Notes under the pieces: model-generated
What the model was told of the DNA's origin: nothing
Seen by the model: the letters and a program-made list of their open reading frames with translations, nothing else
The model's database searches: none
Program-made: the position numbers and the translations under genes
In this document: one piece after another, positions 1-8,755 of the stretch
Position numbering within the stretch: position 1 is the first letter of the stretch
Layout of the letters: each line of letters opens with the position of its first letter
NCBI RefSeq assembly: GCF_020320395.1
Contig: NZ_JAEDAH010000058.1
Location: 51,549-112,692 of the forward strand
Direction of reading: 5' to 3'
DNA length: 61,144 nt
DNA from: Thalassolituus marinus
GTDB taxonomy: Bacteria; Pseudomonadota; Gammaproteobacteria; Pseudomonadales; Oceanobacteraceae

Positions 1-149
1 ATCCGACATCCGACCTCCGACCTCCGACCTCCGACCTCCGACATCCGACATCCGACATCCGACATCCGACATCCGACATCCGACATCCGACATCCGACAT
101 CCGACATCCGACATCCGACATCCGACGTCAGACGTCAGACGTCAGACGT
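1..149. repeat. 7-bp tandem repeat array (about 21 units)
   Basis: Eighteen head-to-tail 7-bp units fill 1-126 (ATCCGAC, with four CTCCGAC variants at units 3-6). Three GTCAGAC units follow at 127-147. On the reverse strand the array reads GTCTGAC then GTCGGAT. It begins at the stop codon of the AEC permease gene, whose TAG (150-152) shares its last bases with the first unit. It runs off the left edge, so its true length is unknown. The unit is not a multiple of three and lies outside the reading frame. The units abut without spacers, so this is not a CRISPR array. Confidence 0.95.
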
Positions 150-1073
150 CTAAAGCACCGCCAGCAACCCCGCCAGCGTCAGTACCGATCCCACCGTCGA
201 TAACAGAATGGTGCGGGAAACCACCGACGCTTCATGCTTGTAGAACTCCGCCAGCATATACGGTCCGGTGCCGGTTGGCAGGGCACTGAGCAGCACTGCC
301 GCGCTGGCCCACAGGGTTGGCAACTCAAACACATAGAATGCCAGCAGCCAGGTCAGAGCCGGGTGCACGATCAGTTTGATCAGTACCAGGCTGTTAGCAC
401 TACTGGCTCTGCTTGCCTGCTTCTGCGCTAGAAAAGCACCGAGTGAAATTAACGCACAGGGTACGGTGGCGTCGCCCAGTAGCTTGAGCAGTGACCCTGC
501 GACATCGTGTACTCCGAAGCCTGCCAGATTCCAGCCAATACCAATCAGCGGTGATACCACCAGTGGGTTTTTGCTCAGAGCCAGCAGCACTTTCGCCAGT
601 GCTTTAAATACCCCCTGATGGCGGTGCAGGCTGACTTCTACGGCTACCACGGCAATGGCGAATAACAGGCTGACGACAATCAGCGTGGACACCAGTGCCG
701 GCGCCAGACCGTCATCACCGAGCACGAACAGGCATAGCGGAATACCGACGTAACCAGTATTGGCATACGACGCACCCAGCGCATCGAGGCTGGCACTGCT
801 TAGCGGTAGTCCTTGTGCAAGTCGCCACACTAGCGTGAGTCCGTACACCGACAGGGTGGCGAGGGTGAAGGCCATTACAAACCCGGGGTGCCAGATGCTG
901 TGCAGGGGGGCTGTGGCGGTGGACGTAAACAACAGGGCAGGCAGGCACAGCCACACCACCAGTCGATTCAGTTCCGAGGCGGCATGTTCACCCAGGCGCT
1001 GAGTACGGCGCAGAGTAAAGCCCAGCAGAATCAGACCGAAAATCGGAGCGAGGGTGGAAAGTATGTATGCCAT
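150..1073 (-). CDS. AEC-family (auxin efflux carrier type) permease
   Basis: A 307-residue integral membrane protein made almost entirely of hydrophobic helices, about ten in two halves. It opens with MAYILSTLAPIFGLILLGF, the usual start of the AEC (PF03547) family of secondary transporters for organic acids or amino acids. A polar central loop (LHRHQGVFKALAKVLL) separates the halves, as is typical. An in-frame ATG 13 codons upstream (1112) would add a polar tail not usual for the family, so I place the start at 1073; neither start has a strong ribosome site. It is divergent from the MerR gene. Its stop codon abuts the 7-bp repeat array, and no ordinary terminator is visible. Substrate cannot be told from the sequence. 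Confidence 0.85.
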   Translation of the reverse strand: MAYILSTLAPIFGLILLGFTLRRTQRLGEHAASELNRLVVWLCLPALLFTSTATAPLHSIWHPGFVMAFTLATLSVYGLTLVWRLAQGLPLSSASLDALGASYANTGYVGIPLCLFVLGDDGLAPALVSTLIVVSLLFAIAVVAVEVSLHRHQGVFKALAKVLLALSKNPLVVSPLIGIGWNLAGFGVHDVAGSLLKLLGDATVPCALISLGAFLAQKQASRASSANSLVLIKLIVHPALTWLLAFYVFELPTLWASAAVLLSALPTGTGPYMLAEFYKHEASVVSRTILLSTVGSVLTLAGLLAVL

Positions 1074-1172
1074 GGTGGTGCCTGTTTGAGTAGAGCGCCA
1101 GCTTAAGGACATGCCAGGCCTGCGGCAATCTGGTTTTAGTCGTAAGCAGACACCGCAGGTGAGAGTTTTGTA

Positions 1173-1203
1173 TTGACCTTAAAGCAAGCTTTAATCTTAT
1201 TAT
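1173..1203 (+). promoter_or_regulatory. MerR-type promoter/operator with 19-bp spacer
   Basis: TTGACC (1173-1178) and TATTAT (1198-1203) are separated by 19 bp instead of 17. The spacer holds the perfect inverted repeat TTAAAGC-AA-GCTTTAA. Overlong spacers with a centred palindrome are the hallmark of promoters that MerR-family regulators untwist when activated. The site points at the MerR gene that starts at 1242, so autoregulation is the natural reading. Confidence 0.85.
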
Positions 1204-1241
1204 GGTCTGTCGTTCAGACACAGCAAGCAGAGGTGGCAGAT

Positions 1242-1667
1242 ATGAAAATTGGTGAACTGGCAGAAGCAACCGGTCTGGCGGCATCGCGCATTCGTTTTTA
1301 CGAAAAAATTGGTTTGCTGCGTTCTGTGCATCGGCAATCGAACGGCTACCGCAGCTATCCGCCGGAAGCCGTGACCTTTCTGCAGCTGATTACCAGTGCG
1401 CAGCAGGCAGGTTTTACCCTTGATGAGCTGCGCGCGCTATTACCGGCGGATTTATCACAGTGGGATCACGGTTCGCTGGTAGATGCGATGCGCACCAAGC
1501 TGGCTGATATAGAAGCGCTGCAGCAGCGCCTGGCCGTCAGTCGGGCGCAACTGCTGGAGGTGTTACATGAAATCGAAAGCAAGCCAGCTGATATGAATTG
1601 CGCCGATAACGCCAGAAGAGTGCTGACCCAGTTCGGTATGGGAGATATTAAAAACGATAAAGAATAA
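1242..1667 (+). CDS. MerR-family transcriptional regulator
   Basis: A 141-residue regulator. The N-terminal winged helix-turn-helix has the classic MerR signature: MKIGELAEATGLAASRIRFY, then EKIGLLRSVHRQSNGYRSY. A long dimerisation coiled coil follows (roughly residues 75-120). The only cysteine is near the C-terminus (MNCADN), so there is no SoxR-like iron-sulfur cluster or metal-binding cysteine pair. The start at 1242 is preceded by AGAGGTGG at good spacing; the longer frame from 1173 would begin inside the promoter. Effector unknown. The divergent AEC permease could be a target, although the only operator seen faces this gene. Confidence 0.88.
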   Translation: MKIGELAEATGLAASRIRFYEKIGLLRSVHRQSNGYRSYPPEAVTFLQLITSAQQAGFTLDELRALLPADLSQWDHGSLVDAMRTKLADIEALQQRLAVSRAQLLEVLHEIESKPADMNCADNARRVLTQFGMGDIKNDKE

Positions 1668-1685
1668 TTCGCCATTACTCGGTGC

Positions 1686-1717
1686 AAAAAAAGCCGGCAA
1701 TGTATGCCGGCTTTTTT
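1686..1717 (+). terminator. Rho-independent terminator of the MerR gene
   Basis: An A-run, GCCGGCA, a short loop, TGCCGGC and a T-run lie just after the MerR stop codon. The stem is symmetrical and could work in both directions. Confidence 0.85.
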
Positions 1718-2016
1718 ACAGGAGAAACACTAAGGGTATTAAGGACGGGTTGTAGTGGTTCAGTGATTCCGGACACCCAGTTAGGTGGTACTCTAGCCAT
1801 CAAAGCCATCTTTGAGTGATATGTGCGGCAGCCTGCTCAAGTTATCTAGAAACTCAGTATTGGTGAGGCTTGTAAGGCGATATTAATTTCGGTGGAAGGA
1901 TTGGCGTGCTCAAGTTATCTAGAAACTGAGGCCAAATCTGGCAGAATGCTCAAGTTATCTGGAAATTTGCTCGCCAGGAGCATCACCGCACACACGAATA
2001 AAAAGCAGAGAGAAAA
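1718..2016. other. Gene-free stretch with three 20-bp direct repeats
   Basis: No credible gene lies between the MerR terminator and the tRNA. GCTCAAGTTATCTAGAAACT occurs exactly at 1835-1854 and 1908-1927, and in degenerate form at 1948-1967 (TCTGGAAATT at the end). The repeats start 73 and 40 bp apart, all in the same orientation. The core GTTATCTAGAAAC is nearly palindromic. They lie 3' of tRNA-Ile2, a common place for integration scars, but no integrase or transposase is present. Confidence 0.8.
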
Positions 2017-2093
2017 TGGTGGGCCTGCACGGACTTGAACCGTGGACCAATCGATTATGAGTCGACTGCTCTGACCAACTGAGCTACAGGCCC
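2017..2093 (-). tRNA. tRNA-Ile2 (anticodon CAT, lysidine type)
   Basis: A full cloverleaf on the reverse strand: acceptor GGGCCTG pairing with CAGGCCC, D-arm GCTCAGTTGGTCAGAGC, anticodon loop CTCATAA and T-loop GTTCAAGTC, with the terminal CCA encoded. The CAT anticodon fits elongator Met or the minor Ile tRNA. The anticodon arm GTCGACTCATAATCGAT followed by TGGTC closely follows E. coli tRNA-Ile2, whose wobble C is converted to lysidine by TilS. A tRNA gene beside rpoD is also found in Pseudomonas. Assignment to Ile2 over Met is by resemblance only. Confidence 0.9.
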
Positions 2094-2211
2094 TTCGCTG
2101 CATCCATGAACCGGCTGAGCGTGTATCCGGATGAGAAAAGAATGCTGATCCAATCAGCAGGCAGCATTATAAGCAGCTCACCGGAATAGCGCCACCCCTT
2201 TGATTTTGCAC

Positions 2212-2240
2212 AAAAAAGCCCGCACAGGGCGGGCTTTTTT
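2212..2240 (-). terminator. rpoD terminator
   Basis: Inverted repeat AAAAAAGCCCGC / GCGGGCTTTTTT sits 14 bp beyond the rpoD stop codon. It is a strong stem with a T-run on the reverse strand. Confidence 0.9.
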
Positions 2241-2254
2241 GTGACATCGGACGA

Positions 2255-4093
2255 TTACTCGTCGATGAACGAACGTAGGTGGTCAGAGCGGCTTGGATGA
2301 CGCAGCTTACGCAGCGCTTTCGCTTCGATCTGACGGATACGTTCACGGGTTACGTCGAACTGCTTGCCTACTTCTTCCAGCGTGTGGTCGGTGTTCATAT
2401 CGATACCGAAACGCATACGCAGTACTTTGGCTTCACGGGCAGTCAGGCCAGCCAGAACGGAGCGGGTAGCTTCGGTCAGGCCTTCAGCGGTCGCGGTATC
2501 CAGCGGCGACTCAGACTGAGTGTCTTCAATGAAATCACCCAGATGCGAATCTTCATCGTCACCGATCGGGGTTTCCATGGAGATTGGCTCTTTGGCAATT
2601 TTCAGGACTTTGCGGATTTTGTCTTCCGGCATTTCCATGCGTTCAGCCAGTTCTTCCGGTGTTGGTTCACGACCCATTTCCTGCAGCATCTGACGAGAGA
2701 TACGATTCAGTTTGTTAATGGTTTCGATCATGTGTACCGGAATACGGATGGTACGCGCCTGGTCAGCAATCGAACGGGTGATTGCCTGACGAATCCACCA
2801 CGTAGCGTAGGTAGAGAACTTGTAACCACGACGGTATTCGAACTTATCTACCGCTTTCATCAGGCCGATGTTGCCTTCCTGAATCAGATCAAGGAACTGC
2901 AGACCACGGTTGGTGTATTTCTTGGCAATGGAGATAACCAGACGCAGGTTCGCCTCAACCATTTCTTTCTTGGCGCGACGAGCGCGGGCTTCACCGATAG
3001 AAACGCGACGGTTAACTTCTTTGATTTCCGGAATGCTCAGGCCAACGCGATCTTCAACCGCTTTGATTTTCTTCTGAGCACGGAAAATATCCAGCTTGTA
3101 AGTATCCAGCTTGGCGGAATATGGCTTCTTCGCTTCAATCAGTGCTTCGATCCAGTCGTTGCTGACTTCGTTGCCCTGGAAGTATTTGATGAAGTCTTTA
3201 CGGTCCATGCCACATTTACGTGTCATCATGACCATGATCTGACGTTCCTGAGCACGGATCTGTTCCAGTGCTTCACGAGCGTTGCTCACCAGCTGGTCGA
3301 AGTATTTTGGCGTCAGTTTGATCGGCGCAAATACGTCTGCCAGGGCTTGCAGAGCTTCTTCGGTTTTCTTGTGGGCACGGCCATTTTTCGCCAGTGATTT
3401 TTCTACAGCGGTATGAGCCGAGGCAATTTCACCAAAGCGACGGACAACTTCAGCGATGTCGATGCCACTGTCTTCGCTTGAAGAGTCGTCATCATCGCTA
3501 TCGGAGTCATCGTCGTCATCGGAATCGTCGTCGTTATTTGCTTCTGCTTCCGGACCAGACTGTGGACCAGGAGCAGGATCTTCATCAGACGGATCAATAA
3601 AACCAGAGAAGATGTCACCGATACGGTTCGGATCTTCCTCTGTGTCGGCAAAGGCCTGCAGAACGGTCTGTACGGCACCAGGGTAGTATGCCAGGGCTGA
3701 CATAACTTCGCGGATACCTTCTTCAATACGCTTGGCGATAACGATCTCGCCTTCGCGGGTCAGCAGCTCAACGGTACCCATTTCACGCATGTACATACGT
3801 ACCGGGTCGGTGGTGCGGCCAACGTCAGATTCTACCGATGCCAGGGCAGCAGCTGCTTCTTCTGCGGCAGCGTCGTCAGCGGCATCGTTCATGAACAGGG
3901 TTTCGCCATCCGGAGCGAATTCAGATACCGGAATACCGATATCGTTGATCATGCGGATGATGTCTTCTACCTGGTCAGGGTTAGCGATATCGTCTGGCAG
4001 GTGGTCGTTAACCTGCGCATAGGTGAGGTAACCCTGTTCCTTACCTTTGGCGATAAGTTCTTTAAGACGGGATTGTTGCGTGTTCGCTGACAT
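2255..4093 (-). CDS. rpoD: RNA polymerase sigma factor RpoD (sigma-70)
   Basis: The primary sigma factor, which directs RNA polymerase to housekeeping promoters. At 612 residues it is the normal length. In order: region 1.1 ([20 protein letters not shown]), region 1.2 ([11 protein letters not shown]), the non-conserved region, region 2 ([22 protein letters not shown] and [20 protein letters not shown]), region 3, and region 4 ([20 protein letters not shown]). It ends in the conserved [14 protein letters not shown]. The non-conserved region has a very acidic Asp/Ser run (about residues 185-212). It is the last gene of the rpsU-yqeY-dnaG-rpoD locus but is separated from dnaG by 327 bp, so it probably has its own promoter. 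Confidence 0.98.
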   Translation of the reverse strand: MSANTQQSRLKELIAKGKEQGYLTYAQVNDHLPDDIANPDQVEDIIRMINDIGIPVSEFAPDGETLFMNDAADDAAAEEAAAALASVESDVGRTTDPVRMYMREMGTVELLTREGEIVIAKRIEEGIREVMSALAYYPGAVQTVLQAFADTEEDPNRIGDIFSGFIDPSDEDPAPGPQSGPEAEANNDDDSDDDDDSDSDDDDSSSEDSGIDIAEVVRRFGEIASAHTAVEKSLAKNGRAHKKTEEALQALADVFAPIKLTPKYFDQLVSNAREALEQIRAQERQIMVMMTRKCGMDRKDFIKYFQGNEVSNDWIEALIEAKKPYSAKLDTYKLDIFRAQKKIKAVEDRVGLSIPEIKEVNRRVSIGEARARRAKKEMVEANLRLVISIAKKYTNRGLQFLDLIQEGNIGLMKAVDKFEYRRGYKFSTYATWWIRQAITRSIADQARTIRIPVHMIETINKLNRISRQMLQEMGREPTPEELAERMEMPEDKIRKVLKIAKEPISMETPIGDDEDSHLGDFIEDTQSESPLDTATAEGLTEATRSVLAGLTAREAKVLRMRFGIDMNTDHTLEEVGKQFDVTRERIRQIEAKALRKLRHPSRSDHLRSFIDE

Positions 4094-4420
4094 AGGGGCC
4101 CTGTGTTCCGATTTTTAAAGGCGGAATAAAAACGCCGAAGTATAACTTTTAACCGATCCTTAGGCCATAGTAAGGCCCTGATGTTCCCCGCTTTTTTCAA
4201 TTTACGGGTGAATCGGCGACTTGCTGTGTCGGTTGAGCAAGGTCAGTTAACGTGTTGAAAAGATCGGTCTGGCGAAGATATGCCCGGGGTATCCGATTCT
4301 GGCCGCTTGGCTGAGTCACGTTGGCTTCTGGATTGCTGCAATCAGTTGCCGCTGGTTGGCGGCTTGCCCATTGAATATAGGGGCGAAAGCGCCAATCTCA
4401 AGGGCTGGAAAGTTAAATTT
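4094..4420. other. rpoD-dnaG intergenic region
   Basis: 327 bp without a credible gene. On the reverse strand TATACT at 4144-4139 is a good -10 for an rpoD promoter, but the hexamer 17 bp upstream (TGGCCT) is a poor -35, so the call is weak. The E. coli locus also has promoters in the dnaG/rpoD region. I see no terminator after dnaG, so read-through from dnaG is possible. Confidence 0.5.
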
Positions 4421-6280
4421 TTATGGACGGGCGTAGATTCGCCCGCGTTTTTTCTGAATGCCGTGCAGCTGGCGTTGTTTGTTGCGGTAGTCGGCACGTT
4501 CTTCATCGTTGAGTTTGTCACCACGGGCGATGCGTTGGGTGTAGTTCTGAACATCGGCACTGAGTTTACGCGCGTTCATTTGCCGCAGAACTTCGGCGAT
4601 ATCGCTGGCTGACGGCCGGATCTGGCTGTGAGGGTTGTCGGCAATCGCTTTCAGTTCATCCTGATAGGGTGAGCCGGTCCATTGAATCAGTAAGCCGACC
4701 GGGCTGCTCTGGGGAGCTTTTTTCAGTTTACGCAGCACTTCCAGTAATAAGCGCTCGTGCTCACTTTCGGCATCAGCGTCCGGTACTTCCAGTTGCTGCG
4801 CCAGCTCTGGCTGTTTAACCAGGCTGCTGAGCGCTTTGTGTACCAGGGGCGCCAGGGTGTCGGCAGAGTGATCAATATGCGGGATATTGGGTTCGCTGCT
4901 GTCTTCATACAGGTAGTCGGGTTCTGGCTGGCTATCCTCGGCCTGTGGGTATACTGGCTCGGCAATGGCTTCGGGCTGATTTTCCAGTTTTTTCAATGAG
5001 GCGCTTTCGGTGCCGATAAGATCCTGCAGTGATTTTTCCATCAGGTTGCGCAGGGTGGTGTTGCGCGGCAGTCGGTTAATCAGTGGTGCAGCCAGCTGAT
5101 CAAATCGGGCTTTGCCATCGAGTGTGTCGAAGTCGACCTGTTCTTTCAGGTGCTCAAACAGAAATTCCGGCAGGTGTGCGGCTTTGTTCAGACGTTGCTC
5201 GAATGCGTCTTTGCCTTCCTGGCGCACCAGAGTATCCGGGTCTTCACCATCCGGCAGGAACAGGAAGCGAGCCTGCAGGCCGTCATCGAGAACCGGCAGT
5301 ACGGTTTCCATGGCGCGGGCTGCCGCGGTGCGTCCGGCCTGATCGCCATCGAAACAGAAAATCACTTCCGGCACGATTTTGAACAGGCGACGCAGGTGGT
5401 GTTCGCTGGTCGCTGTGCCAAGAGTCGCGACGGCATAGTGGATGCCAAACTCGGCCAGAGCAACGACATCCATATAGCCTTCAACGATGACAAAGCGCGT
5501 CAGTTTCTGGCGGATTTTTCGCGCTTCGTACAGTCCGTAGAGTTCGCGGCCTTTCTGAAATATCGGTGTTTCCGGTGAGTTCAGGTACTTGGGTTTTTCG
5601 TCCCTCAGTACGCGGCCACCAAAGGCGATGTAGCGGCCCCGGGCGTCGCGGATCGGGAACATAATGCGATCGCGGAAGCGGTCGTAGGTGCGACCATCTT
5701 CCTTTTCTATCAGCATGCCGCAGGCAATCAGGTTTTTGATGGTTTCTTTATCGCCTTCGCCAGCGAGAAAATTCTGCAGGTTATCCCAGCCCACCGGGGC
5801 GTAGCCAATGCCGAAAAACTTTGCGGCTTTGCCCGATAGTCCACGGTTCTTCAGGTAGTCTACGGCTTTACCGCGTTGCTCATGACTGCGCAGCATCTGC
5901 TCGAAGTAGAGTCCGGCCTTCTGCATCAGTTCAAACAGTGGCTGATGCTGAATTTCCTGGCGCGCTTCGAAACTGACCTGCTCCCGTGGTACTTCCATAC
6001 CCGCCTGAGTGGCGAGCTTTTCCACTGCATCGGGGAAGCTCAGGCCGTCAAATTCCATGACGAATTTGAGGGCGCTGCCGGAAGCTCCGCAGCCAAAGCA
6101 GTAGTAGAACTGTTTATCGGGGCTGACGGTAAAGGAGGGGGATTTCTCATTATGGAACGGGCAGCAGGCGGAGTAGTTTTTGCCGGTCTTTTTCAGTTTG
6201 ACGCGACTATCCACCACATCGATTACATCGACGCGGGCAAGAAGGTCATCAATAAAAGACTGTGGAATGCGGCCGGCCAT
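4421..6280 (-). CDS. dnaG: DNA primase DnaG
   Basis: Synthesises RNA primers at the replication fork and binds the DnaB helicase. The 619-residue protein has the N-terminal CHC2 zinc ribbon (C40, H43, C61, C64 in CCPFHNEKSPSF and FYYCFGCGASG). The catalytic core has the RNA polymerase basic motif (YDRFRDRIMFPIRDARGR) and the TOPRIM fold (VEGYMDVVALAEFG, later FCFDGDQAGRTAAARA). The C-terminal third is the divergent helicase-binding domain. It follows yqeY behind a hairpin terminator. Confidence 0.97.
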   Translation of the reverse strand: MAGRIPQSFIDDLLARVDVIDVVDSRVKLKKTGKNYSACCPFHNEKSPSFTVSPDKQFYYCFGCGASGSALKFVMEFDGLSFPDAVEKLATQAGMEVPREQVSFEARQEIQHQPLFELMQKAGLYFEQMLRSHEQRGKAVDYLKNRGLSGKAAKFFGIGYAPVGWDNLQNFLAGEGDKETIKNLIACGMLIEKEDGRTYDRFRDRIMFPIRDARGRYIAFGGRVLRDEKPKYLNSPETPIFQKGRELYGLYEARKIRQKLTRFVIVEGYMDVVALAEFGIHYAVATLGTATSEHHLRRLFKIVPEVIFCFDGDQAGRTAAARAMETVLPVLDDGLQARFLFLPDGEDPDTLVRQEGKDAFEQRLNKAAHLPEFLFEHLKEQVDFDTLDGKARFDQLAAPLINRLPRNTTLRNLMEKSLQDLIGTESASLKKLENQPEAIAEPVYPQAEDSQPEPDYLYEDSSEPNIPHIDHSADTLAPLVHKALSSLVKQPELAQQLEVPDADAESEHERLLLEVLRKLKKAPQSSPVGLLIQWTGSPYQDELKAIADNPHSQIRPSASDIAEVLRQMNARKLSADVQNYTQRIARGDKLNDEERADYRNKQRQLHGIQKKRGRIYARP

Positions 6281-6369
6281 GAAAAAACTACCTGCTTTGT
6301 GAATCTAGGCTGTTTCAGTGGCAAGAGGTTACTGCAGCACTGACAAACATTGAAGTCGTATAAACGACA

Positions 6370-6406
6370 AAAGCGCCAGCCATCAGAGATGGGTGGCGCT
6401 TTGTTT
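6370..6406 (-). terminator. Terminator between yqeY and dnaG
   Basis: AAAGCGCCA / TGGCGCTTT form a stem; read on the reverse strand it ends in TTTTG. It lies just after the yqeY stop and about 90 bp before the dnaG start. It probably attenuates rather than blocks read-through from rpsU-yqeY into dnaG, by analogy with the terminator between rpsU and dnaG in E. coli. Confidence 0.6.
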
Positions 6407-6419
6407 GCCTGTAGCAGAA

Positions 6420-6866
6420 TCAGCCCAGTTGAGACTTCACCAGTTGACTGATCTGTGCCATATCGGCACGACCTTGCACTTGTGGTTTCAGGATGCCCAT
6501 GACTTTGCCCATGTCCTGCATACCAGCAGCACCGGACTGTGCAATCGCATCAGCCACCAGTTTGGCCAACTCTTCTTCGCTCAAGGCTTCTGGCAGGAAT
6601 TCGTTCAGAACGGAAATTTCGAACTGTTCGACTGCTGCCAGATCATCACGACCCGCTGCCTCATACTGGGCAATGGAATCGCGACGCTGTTTGCTCATCT
6701 TATCGAGAATCGCCAGTGCGCGGGCATCATCGATTTCGATACGCTCGTCCACTTCTACGCGTTTGAACTCCGCCGTAATCAGGCGAAGTGCACTCAGTCG
6801 CTCTTTTTCTTTGGCTCGCATTGCTGCTTTCACAGCATCCTTTACGGTCGCTACCAGAGTTGTCAT
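6420..6866 (-). CDS. yqeY: GatB/YqeY domain protein
   Basis: A 148-residue protein of the YqeY family, related to the tail domain of the GatB subunit of tRNA-dependent amidotransferase; its own role is not established. The conserved blocks are KEKERLSALRLITAEFKRVE, QRRDSIAQYEAAGRDDLA and LNEFLPEALSEEEL. The Gly-Met segment (GAAGMQDMGKVMGILKP) is the tRNA-binding-like patch. It lies 26 bp downstream of rpsU and is followed by a terminator. Confidence 0.92.
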   Translation of the reverse strand: MTTLVATVKDAVKAAMRAKEKERLSALRLITAEFKRVEVDERIEIDDARALAILDKMSKQRRDSIAQYEAAGRDDLAAVEQFEISVLNEFLPEALSEEELAKLVADAIAQSGAAGMQDMGKVMGILKPQVQGRADMAQISQLVKSQLG

Positions 6867-6892
6867 GCGCTGACTTCCCGATTCAGGTCTGA

Positions 6893-7108
6893 TTAGTACA
6901 GACGAGTCATTTTACGCTGTTCGCGCTGTACCTTTTTCAGGTGACGCTTAACAGCGGCAGCAGCTTTACGCTTGCGAACCCAGGTTGGCTTTTCGTAGTG
7001 CTCACGACGACGTACTTCAGACAGTACACCGGCTTTTTCACAAGAACGCTTGAAGCGACGCAGTGCAACGTCAAACGGTTCGTTTTCTTTAACTTTTACA
7101 GCTGGCAT
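6893..7108 (-). CDS. rpsU: Ribosomal protein bS21
   Basis: The small basic 30S protein at the mRNA-exit side of the ribosome, 71 residues as expected. It begins [20 protein letters not shown] and ends in a Lys/Arg-rich tail. The start at 7108 has TAGGTG at good spacing. A 15-codon in-frame extension upstream is not part of bS21. It heads the reverse-strand locus and faces tsaD, an arrangement conserved across Gammaproteobacteria. Confidence 0.97.
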   Translation of the reverse strand: MPAVKVKENEPFDVALRRFKRSCEKAGVLSEVRRREHYEKPTWVRKRKAAAAVKRHLKKVQREQRKMTRLY

Positions 7109-7175
7109 CCAATCACCTACGTGTTTAGTCAATTCGTTTAATGGGGAAACCACAGGCCCCAGTTAGAGGGCGGGC

Positions 7176-7204
7176 ATTCTATAGTCTTTAATCCCGGATT
7201 GCAA
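7176..7204 (-). promoter_or_regulatory. Putative sigma-70 promoter of rpsU
   Basis: On the reverse strand TTGCAA (7204-7199) and TAGAAT (7181-7176) are separated by exactly 17 bp. Transcription would start near 7169, giving a leader of about 60 nt before the rpsU ATG. Confidence 0.6.
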
Positions 7205-7341
7205 AGAGTAGTTTGCCGCGCCGATTTTGCCACCGACTGTCATAGCTGCCAGCCCAGTCATGGGGCGGGCTCGGGGAATTGTGGCTGGCGATTGACCGGG
7301 TGCGGCAGTATCATTGCCGACCTTAGTGAGTGGGGGATTTT

Positions 7342-8391
7342 ATGCGAGTTCTGGGTCTGGAAACATCCTGTGACGAAACAGGCATTGCACTGTACGACAG
7401 CGAAAAAGGGCTGTTGGCGCACCGGGTTTATTCACAGATTGCGCTGCATGCCGAATACGGCGGTGTGGTGCCGGAACTGGCCTCCCGTGATCATGTCCGT
7501 AAGGCGCAGCCACTGATTAATGAAGTGATGGCTGAAGCGGGTATGACACTGTCTGATCTCGACGGTATTGCTTATACCTGCGGTCCGGGTCTGGTCGGCG
7601 CACTGCTGGTCGGTGCCTGTTTAGGTCGCAGTCTGGCATGGGCGCTGGATATTCCGGCGCTCGGTGTGCATCACATGGAAGGGCACTTGCTGGCGCCGAT
7701 GCTGGAAGATAATCCTCCTGAGTTTCCTTTTATTGCACTGCTGGTGTCTGGCGGTCATACCCAACTGGTGCAGGTCGACGGTATTGGCCGTTACAGCCTG
7801 CTGGGTGAGTCGCTGGATGATGCTGCCGGCGAGGCATTCGATAAGGCCGCCAAAATGATGGGGCTGCCGTACCCGGGTGGCCCGGCGCTGAGCAAACTGG
7901 CAGACAGTGGCGACGACAGCCGCTTTAAATTCCCCCGGCCGATGACCGATCGCCCGGGGCTGGACTTCAGCTTCAGCGGTCTTAAAACCTTTACCCGCAC
8001 CACGATTCTTGGCTGTGCTGTTGACGGTGTTCTTGCCGAGCAGGATAAAGCCGATATCGCCGCCGGCTTTCAGGCGGCAGTGGTCGATACGCTGGCCATT
8101 AAATGTAAGCGTGCCATGAAAGAAACCGGCATTAACCGTCTGATCATTGCTGGTGGTGTCGGTGCCAATAAGCGTCTGCGTGAAAAGCTGCGCCAGACTG
8201 CCGAAAGCCTGAAAGGCGCTGTGTATTACCCACGTCCTGAGCTGTGCACTGACAACGGTGCGATGATTGCCTATGCCGGAACCCAGCGTCTGCTGGCCGG
8301 TGAGCGCGCTGAGCTGGCGGTGAGTGTGGTTCCTCGCTGGCCAATGACTGAACTGGCGCCGGTTGAACGGGTGGACCGTAGTCATGGATAA
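7342..8391 (+). CDS. tsaD: tRNA N6-threonylcarbamoyladenosine synthase subunit TsaD
   Basis: Transfers the threonylcarbamoyl group to A37 of ANN-decoding tRNAs, working with TsaB and TsaE. The 349-residue ASKHA-fold protein begins [14 protein letters not shown], has the metal-binding [10 protein letters not shown] motif, SGGHTQLV, and FSFSGLKT, and ends with the second metal-site segment [14 protein letters not shown]. The start at 7342 has TGGGGG upstream; a GTG four codons earlier would overlap that site. It overlaps folB by 8 bp. Confidence 0.97.
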   Translation: MRVLGLETSCDETGIALYDSEKGLLAHRVYSQIALHAEYGGVVPELASRDHVRKAQPLINEVMAEAGMTLSDLDGIAYTCGPGLVGALLVGACLGRSLAWALDIPALGVHHMEGHLLAPMLEDNPPEFPFIALLVSGGHTQLVQVDGIGRYSLLGESLDDAAGEAFDKAAKMMGLPYPGGPALSKLADSGDDSRFKFPRPMTDRPGLDFSFSGLKTFTRTTILGCAVDGVLAEQDKADIAAGFQAAVVDTLAIKCKRAMKETGINRLIIAGGVGANKRLREKLRQTAESLKGAVYYPRPELCTDNGAMIAYAGTQRLLAGERAELAVSVVPRWPMTELAPVERVDRSHG

Positions 8392-8755
8392 GGTGTTTAT
8401 TCGCGGGCTGAAAGTCGATGCGGTTATTGGTGTTTATGACTGGGAAAAACAGGTTCGCCAGCCACTGGTGTTTGATCTGGAAATGGCCTGGGATATCCGC
8501 ATGGCGGCGGCTACCGATGATCTGATGCATGCGCTCAACTATCAGGCAGTTACTGAGTTCATTGAGCAATTTGTACGCGAGCAGCATTTCCAGCTGCTGG
8601 AATCATTGCTCGAGCGTCTGGCGGCGGCGTTGCGTAAAGAGTTTGGTATGCCATGGCTGAGTATCCGCGTAGAGAAGCCTGCGGTTGTGCCTCAGGCGCG
8701 GGCGGTTGGCTTGTATATTGAACGTGGCGAGCTGCCGGTCGGGGGCGCGCGCTGA
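8384..8755 (+). CDS. folB: Dihydroneopterin aldolase
   Basis: Cleaves 7,8-dihydroneopterin to 6-hydroxymethyl-dihydropterin and glycolaldehyde in folate synthesis. At 123 residues it is the usual length, with [20 protein letters not shown] (active-site Tyr and Glu region), a [13 protein letters not shown] helix, and the C-terminal VRVEKP-like strand ([16 protein letters not shown]). The start at 8384 overlaps the end of tsaD, and the stop overlaps the folK ATG by one base, so translation is probably coupled. Confidence 0.95.
   Translation: MDKVFIRGLKVDAVIGVYDWEKQVRQPLVFDLEMAWDIRMAAATDDLMHALNYQAVTEFIEQFVREQHFQLLESLLERLAAALRKEFGMPWLSIRVEKPAVVPQARAVGLYIERGELPVGGAR

Noticed and set aside
1-149. 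CRISPR-like direct repeats at the left edge
   Set aside because: Units are 7 bp and contiguous, with no spacers and no cas genes; it is a simple tandem array.
1755-1790. TGATTCCGGACACC, resembling the end of an insertion sequence
   Set aside because: No partner inverted repeat, no target duplication and no transposase remnant could be found; resemblance only.
1915-2103. 62-codon reverse-strand open frame (start MQRRACSSVGQSSRL)
   Set aside because: It is the tRNA-Ile2 gene read as protein, a well-known annotation artefact.
2279-3397. 372-codon open frame antisense to rpoD
   Set aside because: No start context and composition typical of the opposite strand of a biased coding region; rpoD is certain.
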